In this document: positions 52,809-62,008 of the stretch, piece after piece
Layout of the letters: the number at the start of each line of letters is the position of its first letter
Position numbering within the stretch: position 1 is the first letter of the stretch
Assembly: GCF_900111175.1 (NCBI RefSeq)
Contig: NZ_FOGI01000021.1
Location: 1-62,206 of the forward strand
Direction of reading: 5' to 3'
Source of the DNA: Actinokineospora terrae
GTDB lineage: Bacteria > Actinomycetota > Actinomycetes > Mycobacteriales > Pseudonocardiaceae
DNA: 62,206 nucleotides
Program-made: the position numbers and the translations under genes
Notes under the pieces: model-generated
The model's database searches: none
Told to the model about the DNA's origin: nothing
The model's input: the letters and a program-made list of their open reading frames with translations, nothing else

Positions 52809-53774
52809 ATGGCCGTGTCACAGCTGGCCGCCGTCGACATCGGAGCGGGGTTCTCCGACGCCTGGCGGATGGTCATCACGTTCGTGCCGAGACTGGTCGG
52901 GTTCGCGCTCGTCCTCGGCATCGGGTACCTGGTGGCGAGGTTCGCCGCCAAGGTCGTCGGCAAGGTGCTGGCCAGGATCGGGTTCGAGCGGGTCGTCGAG
53001 CGCGGCGGGATCCGGCGGATGCTGGCGCGGTCGCGGTTCGAGGCCACGGACATCATCGCCAAGCTGGTGTTCTCCGCGATCATGCTGGTCACGCTGCAGG
53101 TCGCGTTCGGCGTGTGGGGTGCCAACCCGGTCTCGGCGCTGCTGAGCGACATCGTGGCCTGGCTGCCCAAGGCGGCCGTCGCGCTGCTCATCGTGGTCGT
53201 GGCCGCGGCCATCGCCCGCGGCGTGCGCGACTTCATCACCGCCGTGCTGGGCGGCCTGTCCTATGGCAAGGCGCTGGCCACCGCGGCGTCGGTGTTCATC
53301 GTGGCGCTGGGCATCATCGCGGCCCTCAACCAGGTCGGAATCGCCACCACGGTGACGATGCCGGTGCTCATCACCGTGCTGGCCACCGCGGGTGGCATCG
53401 CGATCGTCGGTGTCGGCGGTGGCCTGGTCAAGCCCATGCAGCGGCGCTGGGAGGGGTGGCTGGACCGCGCGGAGCACGAGATCCCGAAGATGCGCGAGCA
53501 CATGGAGGCCCACCCGATGGTTCGCGAACCGGCGCGCGCGGGGGCTCCCGCGTGGAGTGCCGAGGGCATGAACCAGCAGGCCATGCACCAGCCGGGTATG
53601 AACCAGCAGCAGATGGGCCAATCGGGCATGCACCAGACCGGCTCGTACCCGGCGATGCCGCCCCAGGGAAGTCCTTACGGTGGTCAGATGGGTGGCCCGG
53701 GCCCGATGCCCGCGCCGCCGCAGCACCCTTACGGCCAGATCCCGCCTTACGGACAAGCACCACCGTCCCGCTGA
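52809..53774 (+). CDS. Conserved-TM-helix (MscS-related) membrane protein with Met/Gln/Pro-rich tail
   Basis: A 321-residue membrane protein. Four to five hydrophobic helices lie in the first 215 residues, at about 20-45, 75-100, 115-140, 155-175 and 180-205, with two copies of the amphipathic conserved-TM-helix pattern (VGKVLARIGFERVVERGG; RDFITAVLGGLSYG) found in small relatives of mechanosensitive channels. The last 100 residues are soluble and low-complexity: MNQQAMHQPGMNQQQMGQSGMHQ then Gly/Pro/Tyr-rich. AGGAGG precedes ATG 52809. Channel function is inferred from the helix family only. Confidence 0.83.
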   Translation: MAVSQLAAVDIGAGFSDAWRMVITFVPRLVGFALVLGIGYLVARFAAKVVGKVLARIGFERVVERGGIRRMLARSRFEATDIIAKLVFSAIMLVTLQVAFGVWGANPVSALLSDIVAWLPKAAVALLIVVVAAAIARGVRDFITAVLGGLSYGKALATAASVFIVALGIIAALNQVGIATTVTMPVLITVLATAGGIAIVGVGGGLVKPMQRRWEGWLDRAEHEIPKMREHMEAHPMVREPARAGAPAWSAEGMNQQAMHQPGMNQQQMGQSGMHQTGSYPAMPPQGSPYGGQMGGPGPMPAPPQHPYGQIPPYGQAPPSR

Positions 53775-53780
53775 CAAGCC

Positions 53781-53814
53781 AAGAGGGCGCCACCCACGCG
53801 GGTGGCGCCCTCTT
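53781..53814. terminator. Bidirectional rho-independent terminator
   Basis: A 15-bp perfect stem (AAGAGGGCGCCACCC and its complement) with a four-base loop, between the convergent membrane protein and NADH dehydrogenase genes, with T-rich flank TTGTTG on the plus side. Confidence 0.92.
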
Positions 53815-53834
53815 TGTTGCTGCGCCCCATAGGA

Positions 53835-55130
53835 CTAGCTCGCCACTGGCTCCAGGATGACGCGTTGGGTGCGTCGGCCAGTGCCCACGGTCCACGCCCA
53901 GCCCGCGAGTACCGCTGCCCGGTTGCGCCAACCGACGAGGAAAGCCAGGTGCACGACAGCCCAGGCCACCTTGCCGATCAGGCCTCGAAGGTGCAGGCCG
54001 CGAACGTCGGCGACAGCGTCACCGGCGGAGATGGTGGCCATGGTCCCGAGGTCCAGGTAGCGGAAGGGCGTGATCTTCTCCCCGGTGAGCCTGGCGCGGA
54101 TGGCCTTGGCAACGTACTTGCCCTGTTGGAGAGCTGTTTCCGCGACGCCGGGCAGGTCGTTGTGGTTGGCGGTGTCACCGATGACGAAGACCTCGGGATG
54201 GCCGGGCACCGTGCAATCCTCTTGGACTACCAGGCGCCCCTTCTTGTCCGTCTCCACGCCGGCCGACGCGGCGAGCTTCCCGGTAAGAGGGGCGGCACGG
54301 ACACCTGCGGCCCACACGACGGTGGCGGCGTCGAGCCGTTCAGTCGGGCCGCCGTCCGATGGGGCGTAGACGATTCCTTGGTCATCGACGTCCTGGACCT
54401 TCATGCCCAGTCTTACGTCTACGCCTAGCTCGCGCAGTTTGCGTTCGGTGTGGTCGCGCAGGGACTCGGTATAAGGGGGCAGGACGGAGTCGAGAGCGTC
54501 GAGTAGGACAACGCGGACATCGTCCAGGTTCAGCTCGGGGTACTGGCCGCGCAGCGTGCGTCGCCTCATGGCCGCGATCTGACCGGCCAACTCGACCCCG
54601 GTAGGGCCAGCGCCGACGATCGCGAACGTCATCTCGCGGCGCCGCGTGGCCTCGTCTGTGGCTATGGCCGCGCGCTCGAACGCGCGCAAGATGCGTCCCC
54701 GCAGGTTCACGGCGTCATCGAGGGTCTTCATCGGTGGTGCCCACTGGCGCCAACCGTCGTTGCCGAAGTAGCTGTCCGTGCTGCCTACCGCGACGACGAG
54801 CGAGTCGTAGCCGAGCTTGCGGATAGAGCCATCGGCTTGGATGACGTCAACGATGCGGTTGCCCGCGTCTACGTCGGTAGCCTCACCGAGGATGACTCTG
54901 TAGTTCTCGCCGAGCACTTCGCGCAGCGCGGGCGCTATGTCGCCAGGTGGCAGGATCGCGGTCGCCACCTGGTAGAGCAAGGGTTGGAACAAGTGGTGGT
55001 TGACCCGGTCGACGACAACGACTTCCGTGTCCGCGCGGCGCAAACCCCGGGCGGCGTTCAGGCCCCCGAAACCCGCGCCGACGACAACAACACGGTGCCG
55101 CGCACCCGGCCGGTCGATGATCGCAGTCAT
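53835..55130 (-). CDS. ndh: Type II NADH dehydrogenase
   Basis: A 431-residue membrane-associated flavoprotein that passes electrons from NADH to quinone without pumping protons. FAD-binding VVVVGAGFGGLNAARGL is at residues 13-29, the NADH-binding motif FAIVGAGPTGVELAGQI near 168, and the C-terminal FVIGDTANHND plus the hydrophobic WAVVHLAFLVGWRNRAAV membrane anchor are as in actinobacterial Ndh. Length fits the family. It is monocistronic between two hairpins. Confidence 0.94.
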   Translation of the reverse strand: MTAIIDRPGARHRVVVVGAGFGGLNAARGLRRADTEVVVVDRVNHHLFQPLLYQVATAILPPGDIAPALREVLGENYRVILGEATDVDAGNRIVDVIQADGSIRKLGYDSLVVAVGSTDSYFGNDGWRQWAPPMKTLDDAVNLRGRILRAFERAAIATDEATRRREMTFAIVGAGPTGVELAGQIAAMRRRTLRGQYPELNLDDVRVVLLDALDSVLPPYTESLRDHTERKLRELGVDVRLGMKVQDVDDQGIVYAPSDGGPTERLDAATVVWAAGVRAAPLTGKLAASAGVETDKKGRLVVQEDCTVPGHPEVFVIGDTANHNDLPGVAETALQQGKYVAKAIRARLTGEKITPFRYLDLGTMATISAGDAVADVRGLHLRGLIGKVAWAVVHLAFLVGWRNRAAVLAGWAWTVGTGRRTQRVILEPVAS

Positions 55131-55198
55131 ATCCCAGGCGTACCTCGGAGCGGGATCGGGAAACCTCGCTCACACGGGGTGAACGCCTGATCGCGCGA

Positions 55199-55232
55199 AT
55201 GGCCGGTGTCCCCGCGCGGGGACACCGGCCAT
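55199..55232 (-). terminator. Terminator hairpin after the second MCP gene
   Basis: Perfect 15-bp inverted repeat ATGGCCGGTGTCCCC with a GCGC loop, 15 bases after the MCP stop on the minus strand and before the ndh start. Confidence 0.8.
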
Positions 55233-55247
55233 CGGCTGTAGTACCGG

Positions 55248-56849
55248 TCAGACGCGGAAGCGGGTGACCACGTTGTTGAGCTCGCCCGCCATGGTGGCCA
55301 GGGAGTCGGCGGTCTCGCGGGACGCGCTCACCGTGTCGCTGGTCGAGGACGCGGCCTCGGCGACGTCGGTCACGGTCTGGGCGATCGCGTCGGCACCGGC
55401 GGCCGCCTCGGAGACGCTGCGGCTCATCTCGCTGGTGGTGGCGGTCTGCTCCTCCACCGCGGAGGCGATGGTGGTCTGGTAGTCGCTGATCCGGTGGATG
55501 ATCTGCGAGATCCGCTCGATCGCGCCGACCGCCGACGAGGTCTCGCCCTGGATGGTCTGCACCCGGGTGGCGATGTTCTCGGTGGCCCGCGCCGTCTCCT
55601 GGGCCAGGTCCTTGACCTCGCTGGCGACCACGGCGAAGCCCTTGCCCGCGTCACCGGCCCGAGCGGCCTCGATGGTGGCGTTGAGGGCGAGCAGGTTGGT
55701 CTGCTCGGCGATGCTGGTGATGACCTTGACGATGTTGCCGATCTCGGTCGAGGACTCGCCCAGCTTGCCGACGATCTCGGTGGTCTCCTGCGCGGAGGCC
55801 ACCGCGTCCGAGGCGACCCTGGCCGCGTCGGAGGCGTTCGAGGCGATCTCGCGGATCGACGCGCCCATCTCCTCCGAGGCCGTGGCCAGCGTCTGGACGT
55901 GCAGCGAGACGTCCTGCGCGGCCTGGCGGACGGCACCGGCGCGGTCGGCGGTCTGCGCGGCACCCCTGGCGAGGATGTCACCGGCGGTGGCCATGTCCCG
56001 GGAGGACCCGGTCAGCGCCGCGGCGTTGGACCCGATGGTCCGCACGGTGTCGAGCATGCTGTCGGTCGCCCGGTTCAGCGCCGACGCCATCTGCCCGACC
56101 TCGTCGCGGCTGGACACGTCGGCCCGGCGGGTCAGGTCCCCGTCGCCCACGGCCTCCAGCACGGCGGTGACCCGCTGCAGCGGCGCGGTGACCGCGCGGG
56201 CCACCAGCCACGCCAGCAGCAGACCCAGCAGCAGGCCGATGCCCGCGCCGCTCAGGATCCACGCGTTGGTCCGGTCACCGGTGGCGGCGACGTCCGCGGC
56301 GGCCTCGGCGGCGGCGTTGGCCTGCGCGGTGGTCAGGGCGTCGAGCTGCTTGTCGAGCTCGGCGGTCAGCTGGTCGGACTTGTTGTAGCCGTCCCAGAAG
56401 GCGTTCAGGTTGTTGCTGTCGGCGGCAGGCAGGATCTCCTGGTCGCGGACGGTCAGGTAGCTCTTCCAGGTGTTGCGCAGCGCGGTGAGAGTGGCCGAGT
56501 CAGCGGTCTCGGTGGCGTAAGAGGTGAAGGTCGACTCGATCTCCGCGTCCAGCGCGACCATGGACTGCTTGTTCTTCGGCCGCCACTCGGCGTCGGACAT
56601 GTAGTAGTTCAACATGAAGTTGCGGTCGGTCAGGATGTCGGCCCGCACCTTCGCCAAGGTCTGGGTGGCGTGCACCCCGCGGTCGTACACCGCCCGCGCC
56701 CCGTCGGTCAGCTGTCCAGTCCCCGTCAGGCTCAACCCCACCACGGCCGCGAAGGCCACGAGGACCACCGCCACCGCGCTGAAGATCTTCACCGCCACCG
56801 GGAGGTCCTTGAACCCGCCCAGCACACCGCCCCGCCGCCCTGCAGCCAT
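55248..56849 (-). CDS. Methyl-accepting chemotaxis protein
   Basis: A 533-residue chemoreceptor. Membrane helix at about 20-42 (VKIFSAVAVVLVAFAAVVGL), an extracytoplasmic four-helix sensor to about 190 (RADILTDRNFMLNYY), a second helix around 200-220, HAMP (APLQRVTAVLEAVGDGDLTRRAD) and the signalling tip ITSIAEQTNLLALNATIEAA with AGDAGKGFAVVASEVKDLAQ. ATG 56849 has AAGGG at good spacing; the frame upstream lacks support. It is one of two MCPs here without any che or flagellar gene in the window, so the receptors must join a chemotaxis system elsewhere or act in another output. Confidence 0.93.
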   Translation of the reverse strand: MAAGRRGGVLGGFKDLPVAVKIFSAVAVVLVAFAAVVGLSLTGTGQLTDGARAVYDRGVHATQTLAKVRADILTDRNFMLNYYMSDAEWRPKNKQSMVALDAEIESTFTSYATETADSATLTALRNTWKSYLTVRDQEILPAADSNNLNAFWDGYNKSDQLTAELDKQLDALTTAQANAAAEAAADVAATGDRTNAWILSGAGIGLLLGLLLAWLVARAVTAPLQRVTAVLEAVGDGDLTRRADVSSRDEVGQMASALNRATDSMLDTVRTIGSNAAALTGSSRDMATAGDILARGAAQTADRAGAVRQAAQDVSLHVQTLATASEEMGASIREIASNASDAARVASDAVASAQETTEIVGKLGESSTEIGNIVKVITSIAEQTNLLALNATIEAARAGDAGKGFAVVASEVKDLAQETARATENIATRVQTIQGETSSAVGAIERISQIIHRISDYQTTIASAVEEQTATTSEMSRSVSEAAAGADAIAQTVTDVAEAASSTSDTVSASRETADSLATMAGELNNVVTRFRV

Positions 56850-56954
56850 CAGCCGACCCTTCGTCTCGTCACCGCTCCAGCCACACATCGGCCGGGTGGC
56901 CCGGGACCTGAGGGTCGGGTTCGAACGGGTGCGCGATTCCGGGCACGGTTCGAG

Positions 56955-56976
56955 GGGGGTGGCGCTCGCCACCCCC
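56955..56976 (-). terminator. Terminator hairpin after the PIG-L gene
   Basis: GGGGGTGGC/GCCACCCCC, nine pairs, four-base loop, about 40 bases after the stop codon on the minus strand. Confidence 0.6.
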
Positions 56977-57017
56977 GGACATGCCGGGGGCGGCGAGCCG
57001 TCGTTCACCCGTCCGGG

Positions 57018-59069
57018 TCAGGGGCCCGCGATCTCCCGGACCCGGGACAGCGGCTGGCCGCCCGAGCACGTCGTCTGGTTGCGGACCGTGAGGGAGCCGG
57101 AGTCGGTCAGCGCGAAGGAGAACACGCAGCCCTGCCGGTCCACCCCGGCCGCGGGCTGTCCCACGTGCACGGCGCCGAGGTCGGTCCACGCTCCCGGGTA
57201 GCCGCCGTCCGGGTCGGACTGGCGGGTGGTGCTCAGGCCGCCGGTCCCGTTGGTGCTGAACACGAGGATGCGGGAGTCGGCGATCGGCGTCGAGTCCGAC
57301 CAACTGCCCGGGGCGTCCGCGGCGGCGACCTCGCCGACGCCGCCCTGGCCACCGATCTGCTCGCCGACCGCGCTCCAGGTGTTGTCCGCGTGTTGCCAGG
57401 TGTGACCGACCAGACCCGCGAAGTCGTCGGTCGCGGTGGTGGCCAGCCGGTAGAACACGTCGAGGCGACCGTCCTTGTTGTGCACGGCCACCGGCGGGCC
57501 GGCCGGTTCGTAGCCCGCCAGGTACGGCTCCTGGGTGAACGCCCCCGTCGTGTGGGTGCCCGCGTCGTACGGGGCGTGCCAGTGCCGGATGTGGCCAACG
57601 CCGTCCTCGATGGCGTAGGCGAACACGTTCACCCCGCCCTCGCGGTCGACCTGAACCGCGACCGGGTCTTGTGCGCCCGAGCCCTGGATGTCGTCCCAGG
57701 TGGTGCCGAACCCGGAACTCGGGGCCTGCTGGGTGTTGACGCTGACCCCGCCGCCACCGTTCTTCACCGCGACCCGCAGCAGGCCGTCGAAGCCCGTCGC
57801 GACCACCGGGGCACCCACCTGGAACGCGTCGTCGGAACCCGCGTTCGGGTTGCCCAGCGACACCCAGGTGGTCGAGAAGCCCGCGTCCACGGCGGTCTGC
57901 CAGGTCGACACGATCTCGTTGGTGTCGGCCCGGCGGGCGAACACCTGCAGGCGCCGGTCGGCGTTGCGGCCCACCGACACCCCGGGCAGCAGCGGCCACG
58001 GCGTCGGCAGCACCTCACCGCGGTTGATCGCGCCACTCGCGCGCTGGTACCAGGTGACCAGCTTGCCGCCTTCGACCGCGAACGCCTGCAACCGGCCGTC
58101 GTTGTTCTGCCCGACCCAGGTAGTGCCGGTCGAGTCGCGGTGGTAGAGCCGTTGTGTCCACGACAGGTAGGCGCCTGTGGGTGTCGGGTCCGCGAAACCG
58201 TCCCAGGCAGCGTAAGCGGAGAACGTGGCGCCCTTGTCGGTACGGAGGGGGCCGGGCAGGTTGGTTGGCGCGTCCGAGATGTTGTAGTCCCGGTAGTGGA
58301 AGAGCTGCGCGGACGGCTGCGTCGCGTTGTAGATCCCTGCGGCCTCGGTCGCGAACCGCGCGGTCATCACGTGGTCGTCGTGGTCGCCCTGGTAGCGCGG
58401 ATCCGGGTGGGGGTCCTGCGTGCGGATCACCGTGGCGTGCAGCCGGGTGAACAGCCCGGAGAGCACCTGCGTCAGCCGCGCGTGGTCATAGGTGTAGCGC
58501 TGGTTCGTGTTGCCCCACGGCACCAGCGTGTTGGCGGTGCGGTCGTTCTGCCACAGGTGCACGAGACTCGCCCCGTCCAGGCCCGCGACGTCCGGGTTGC
58601 TGTCGGCGTTCTCCGGCAGGTTGAGGAACAGCAACTGCACGGTGGGGCGCGGTACGAGCGTTCGGCGCTCCACCCGGACGTTGCCCGCTGTGGTGAGGAT
58701 GGTCACGCGGTCGGCGGACCAGGTGTCGGCCACCCCGGCCATGTTCGCCCAGGCGGCCATCGCGCCGCGCTGGCGGCAATACGCGTAGGCCTCGCGGACG
58801 AGTTCGTGGTCTCGGCAGCCCGACGCGTCCGGCAGGTCGCCCGGGTCGCCCGGTGCCAACCAGGCCTCGCCCGCGGTGACGAAGATGTTGGTGACCGCCC
58901 GGCCCGCGCGAATCGTGTTCCGCAGGTCCGGATCGATGAACAGGATGTCGTCGTCCTGGTGCGCGACGACGCTGACCACTACCGGTGTGGGTCCGGCGGC
59001 CTGGGCCGCGGGCGCTAACGCCACCAGTGCGATGGTCGCGCCGACAAGCGCAATTGCCTTGCGTGGCAT
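57018..59069 (-). CDS. Secreted PIG-L-family deacetylase with propeller-like C-terminal domain
   Basis: A 683-residue secreted protein. Signal peptide about 1-25 (AIALVGATIALVALAPAAQAAG). The PIG-L (LmbE-like) domain follows with VVAHQDDDILFIDPDL, a variant of the AHPDDD zinc motif, NIFVTAGEAW and GDHDDHVMTARF with the distal zinc ligands. The family removes N-acetyl groups from amino sugars. From about 320 to the end a repetitive beta domain has recurring DRRLQVFAR, DGRLQAFAV, DGRLDVFYR and FSTTWVSLG blades, resembling the PLL/tectonin-like propellers that bind sugars. ATG 59069 has GGGGAG in front and gives the signal peptide. Cell-wall or exopolysaccharide deacetylation is inferred. Confidence 0.88.
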   Translation of the reverse strand: MPRKAIALVGATIALVALAPAAQAAGPTPVVVSVVAHQDDDILFIDPDLRNTIRAGRAVTNIFVTAGEAWLAPGDPGDLPDASGCRDHELVREAYAYCRQRGAMAAWANMAGVADTWSADRVTILTTAGNVRVERRTLVPRPTVQLLFLNLPENADSNPDVAGLDGASLVHLWQNDRTANTLVPWGNTNQRYTYDHARLTQVLSGLFTRLHATVIRTQDPHPDPRYQGDHDDHVMTARFATEAAGIYNATQPSAQLFHYRDYNISDAPTNLPGPLRTDKGATFSAYAAWDGFADPTPTGAYLSWTQRLYHRDSTGTTWVGQNNDGRLQAFAVEGGKLVTWYQRASGAINRGEVLPTPWPLLPGVSVGRNADRRLQVFARRADTNEIVSTWQTAVDAGFSTTWVSLGNPNAGSDDAFQVGAPVVATGFDGLLRVAVKNGGGGVSVNTQQAPSSGFGTTWDDIQGSGAQDPVAVQVDREGGVNVFAYAIEDGVGHIRHWHAPYDAGTHTTGAFTQEPYLAGYEPAGPPVAVHNKDGRLDVFYRLATTATDDFAGLVGHTWQHADNTWSAVGEQIGGQGGVGEVAAADAPGSWSDSTPIADSRILVFSTNGTGGLSTTRQSDPDGGYPGAWTDLGAVHVGQPAAGVDRQGCVFSFALTDSGSLTVRNQTTCSGGQPLSRVREIAGP

Positions 59070-59502
59070 GACACTCCCCGACTTCTCCGTTGTCGAAGCG
59101 GGTTCCCGACGATCATGGCAGCTTCGTCGCGGAAGAGAACGACCAAGCACGACAGCCGGAAGGAGTACCTACGCGCGTACCACGGCGAGCAAGTAATCGA
59201 CCTCACCGCGCTGTTGGTGCGCCTGCGAGCGGGCGGTGGCGAACGGAGTCCGAGGGCGCGAACCACCGGATCCCTTGGCGCACCGCGACTTCAGCCATTG
59301 GTTGAACCATTGTCGGGCAGCGGACATCCGGCGTGAACGGACGGACGGGTGCCGATCCCGACTGCCCCACCTGGACACCCGGACGCGGTTGTGCCCCAGG
59401 GCTCCGCCGAGCTTGTCGACGGTCACCCGGTCGTGCGCGCCGAATCGGACAAGGGAAGGCGCGCCACCCCGGGGGAGGGAGGGTGGCGCGCCTGGTTTGG
59501 GA
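59070..59502. other. 433-bp intergenic region upstream of the PIG-L gene
   Basis: Promoter region of the PIG-L gene on the minus strand plus the terminator of the hydrolase operon at its far end. Short frames here on both strands show no domain or convincing start. No known RNA or repeat is recognised. Confidence 0.5.
59457..59493 (-). terminator. Terminator of the hydrolase operon
   Basis: AGGCGCGCCACCC/GGGTGGCGCGCCT, 13 pairs, 11-base loop, nine bases after the stop codon on the minus strand, followed by TTCCCTTG. Confidence 0.8.
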
Positions 59503-60309
59503 CTACTTGGCGGTGGCTCGGGCCGCGGTGGTGATGACGCGGGTCACCTCGTCCGGGTGGGAGAGCATGGGGACGTGGGAGCTGTCGAGCTCGACGGTCT
59601 TGGAGTTGGCGCGCTTGGCCTCGAAGCGCTCCAGGTCTGGGGAGATCGCGCGGTCCTGCTTGGCGACGACGGCCCATGACGGGATGGTGCGCCAGGCCGC
59701 GGCGGGGGCGGCGTCGGCGAACAGGGTGGCGTTGATGGGGCGCTGGGAGGCGGCCAGCAGGGCCGAGGTCGACGGGGAGAGGTCCGCGGTGAAGACGTGG
59801 CGGAACTTGGTGGGGTCGATGTAGAGGTCGACGCCCGTGGAGTGCGGGAGCTGCTTGAGGGCGGGGACCAGTTCGGAACCGGGGAAGCGGCCCGCGAGCT
59901 CACCGAGGACCTCGCCGGTGTCCGGGACGAACGCCGCCACGTACACGAGGGCCTTGACCTGCGGCGACGACGCGGCGGCGGTGCTGATCACGGCGCCGCC
60001 GTAGGAGTGACCGACCAGCACGACCGGGCCGGGGATGGACTTGATCACGGCCGCGACGTAGTCCGCGTCCTGGGTCAGGCCGCGCAGCGGGTTCGCGGGG
60101 ACGACCACCGGGTAGCCCTGGCGCTGCAACCGGGAAGCGGTCTCCGCCCAGCTCGACGCGTCCGCGAACGCGCCGTGGACCAGGACGACCGTGGGCTTGG
60201 GGTGGTGCGACTCCTCGGTCGCCGTCCCCGCGGAGCCGGTGGACGCGGCGGTGGTGAGCAGGGCGCCGGTGGCGGCGAGGACGAGCAGGGCGGTGCGCAG
60301 GCGGCGCAT
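59503..60309 (-). CDS. Secreted alpha/beta hydrolase
   Basis: A 268-residue secreted esterase-like protein. Signal peptide about 1-28 (LRTALLVLAATGALLTTAAS). The fold begins with TVVLVHGAFADASSW (oxyanion HG), the nucleophile elbow is VGHSYGGAV with Ser near 107, and the catalytic His lies in DSSHVPMLSHPDEV close to the end. It resembles EstC/pyrethroid-hydrolase-like alpha/beta hydrolases common in actinomycetes. ATG 60309 has AAGGAG at seven bases. It is last of three hydrolase genes on the minus strand, 26 bp after the previous one. Confidence 0.9.
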   Translation of the reverse strand: MRRLRTALLVLAATGALLTTAASTGSAGTATEESHHPKPTVVLVHGAFADASSWAETASRLQRQGYPVVVPANPLRGLTQDADYVAAVIKSIPGPVVLVGHSYGGAVISTAAASSPQVKALVYVAAFVPDTGEVLGELAGRFPGSELVPALKQLPHSTGVDLYIDPTKFRHVFTADLSPSTSALLAASQRPINATLFADAAPAAAWRTIPSWAVVAKQDRAISPDLERFEAKRANSKTVELDSSHVPMLSHPDEVTRVITTAARATAK

Positions 60310-60335
60310 CGGGGAGCTCCTTCGGGTCAGGGGGG

Positions 60336-61157
60336 TCACGCGCTGAGGAAGGCGAGGAGGTCGGCGTTGAACTCCTGCTCGTAGGTGCCGACCAGGCCGT
60401 GCGGGGCGCCGGGGTAGATCTTGAGGGTGGCGCCGGGGACGAGCAGGGCGGACTTCCTGGCGGCGTTGTCGACCGGGACGATCTGGTCGTCGTCGCCGTG
60501 GGCGATGAGCGTAGGAACGTCGATGCGCCTGAGGTCCTCGGTGAAGTCGGTCTCGGAGAACTGCTTCACGCACTCGTAGGCCTGGTGCAGCCCGGCCTGC
60601 AGGCTCCACAGCCAGAACGCCCGCCGCACGCCCTCGGACTCGGCGGCGCCCTCGCGGTTGAAGCCGTAGAACGGGGCGCTGAGGTCCCAGTAGAACTGCG
60701 ACCGGTCGGCGGCCACCCCGGCGCGGATGCCGTCGAACGCCTCGATCGGCACGCCGTCGGGGTTGGCCTCGGTGCGCAGCATCCGCGGCGGCACGGCCCC
60801 GAGCAGCACGACCTTCGCGACCCGGCCCGTGCCGTGGCGACCCAGGTAGCGGGCCACCTCGCCGCCGCCGGTCGAGTGGCCGACGAGCACGGCGTCGCGC
60901 AGGTCGAGCGCCTCGATGAGCTGGGCGAGGTCGTCGGCGTAGGTGTCCATGTCGTTGCCGTGCCAGGTCTGCGCGGACCGGCCGTGACCGCGGCGGTCGT
61001 GCGCGACGGCGCGGTACCCGTGCTGGGCGACGAGCCGGGCCTGGCCGTCCCAGGCGTCGGCGTTGAGCGGCCAGCCGTGGCTGAACACGACCGGCTGACC
61101 GGTGCCCCAGTCCTTGTAGAACAGGTCGGTGCCGTCGGCGGTGGTGAAGGTGCTCAC
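60336..61157 (-). CDS. Alpha/beta hydrolase, non-heme chloroperoxidase-like
   Basis: A 273-residue cytosolic hydrolase. It starts FTTADGTDLFYKDWGTGQPVVFSHGWPLNADAW, has the nucleophile elbow VGHSTGGGEVARYLGRHG with Ser near 96, Asp in DDDQIVPVD and His in GAPHGLVGTY; this order and the ADGTDLFYKDWG opening are typical of the cofactor-free haloperoxidase/esterase group. GTG 61157 overlaps the stop of the upstream hydrolase gene by four bases. Length matches the family (about 275). The physiological substrate is not known. Confidence 0.92.
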   Translation of the reverse strand: MSTFTTADGTDLFYKDWGTGQPVVFSHGWPLNADAWDGQARLVAQHGYRAVAHDRRGHGRSAQTWHGNDMDTYADDLAQLIEALDLRDAVLVGHSTGGGEVARYLGRHGTGRVAKVVLLGAVPPRMLRTEANPDGVPIEAFDGIRAGVAADRSQFYWDLSAPFYGFNREGAAESEGVRRAFWLWSLQAGLHQAYECVKQFSETDFTEDLRRIDVPTLIAHGDDDQIVPVDNAARKSALLVPGATLKIYPGAPHGLVGTYEQEFNADLLAFLSA

Positions 61158-62008
61158 GCGGCACCCCCGGTAGCGGCGAAGCGGCGGACGAACTCGAGCG
61201 CGGTGTCGGCGACGTCGCGCCAGCCGCTGTCGATGATCAGCGAGTGGCCGCGGCCGGGGATCTCGACGATCTCGGTGACCCCCTCGTTGGCCTTCTGCCG
61301 CTTGTACTCGGCGTTGGCCATCGCCCACGGCACGGTGTTGTCCTTCTCGCCCGACACGATCAGCAGCGGGCCGCGCTCGGGGTTCTCGTTGTCGACCTTG
61401 ACCTCGGTCCACGGGTTGAGGTTCGCCGTCGCGGCCTGGAACAGCGGTGCGCCTGGCGCGGGAACGGCGTAGGTCTCGAACAGGTGCCTGGCCTCGTCCT
61501 CGTCCACCGCGTTGGCGAAGGCGAACCGGAACTGGTCGAAGGTCAGCGGCACCGCGCGGTGCCGGTTCGCCGGGTTGTGCAACACCGGCGCCGCCGCCCG
61601 CAACGCCGAGATCGGCAACGGCAACACCCCCCGGAACGGCGCCGGGTCAATGGCCACCGATGCGACCGACAACCCGCGCCCAGCCAGGATCTGCGTGATC
61701 AGCCCCCCAAACGAGTGACCGACGACGGCGGGCTTGCGCTCCAACCGCCCCACCAACCCGGCAACATGATCAGCGATCTGCCCGACGGTCTTGTTCGCGA
61801 ACACCTCAGGATGCGCGTTGGCCTCCGCGACGGTCTCAGGGTCATCCGGCCAGGAAGCGGTAACCGCGGTGTACCCGGCTGCCTCGAACAGTTCAGCCCA
61901 CCGGTCCCAGCTACTGGGCAGCAACCAGAGCCCGTGAACAAAGACAACGGGAGTCAGCCCAGAGGCGTTAGCCCGCTCAACCTGCTCGGTGTCATGTGCG
62001 TTGGTCAT
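61154..62008 (-). CDS. Alpha/beta hydrolase
   Basis: A 284-residue cytosolic hydrolase and first gene of the three-hydrolase operon. Motifs: PVVFVHGLWLLPSSW near residue 20, nucleophile elbow VGHSFGGLI near 95, acidic residue in VSGEKDNTVPW, and catalytic His in PGRGHSLIIDSGW. A cap domain with FRFAFANAVDEDEARHLFETY lies between. It belongs to a large actinobacterial group of unassigned esterase-like hydrolases. Its stop is coupled to the start of the next gene through GTGA. Confidence 0.9.
   Translation of the reverse strand: MTNAHDTEQVERANASGLTPVVFVHGLWLLPSSWDRWAELFEAAGYTAVTASWPDDPETVAEANAHPEVFANKTVGQIADHVAGLVGRLERKPAVVGHSFGGLITQILAGRGLSVASVAIDPAPFRGVLPLPISALRAAAPVLHNPANRHRAVPLTFDQFRFAFANAVDEDEARHLFETYAVPAPGAPLFQAATANLNPWTEVKVDNENPERGPLLIVSGEKDNTVPWAMANAEYKRQKANEGVTEIVEIPGRGHSLIIDSGWRDVADTALEFVRRFAATGGAA

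Noticed and set aside
55494..59018. 1,174-codon plus-strand frame across the MCP and PIG-L genes
   Set aside because: It runs antisense to two clear genes and the space between them, with His/Arg/Gly-rich low-complexity translation.
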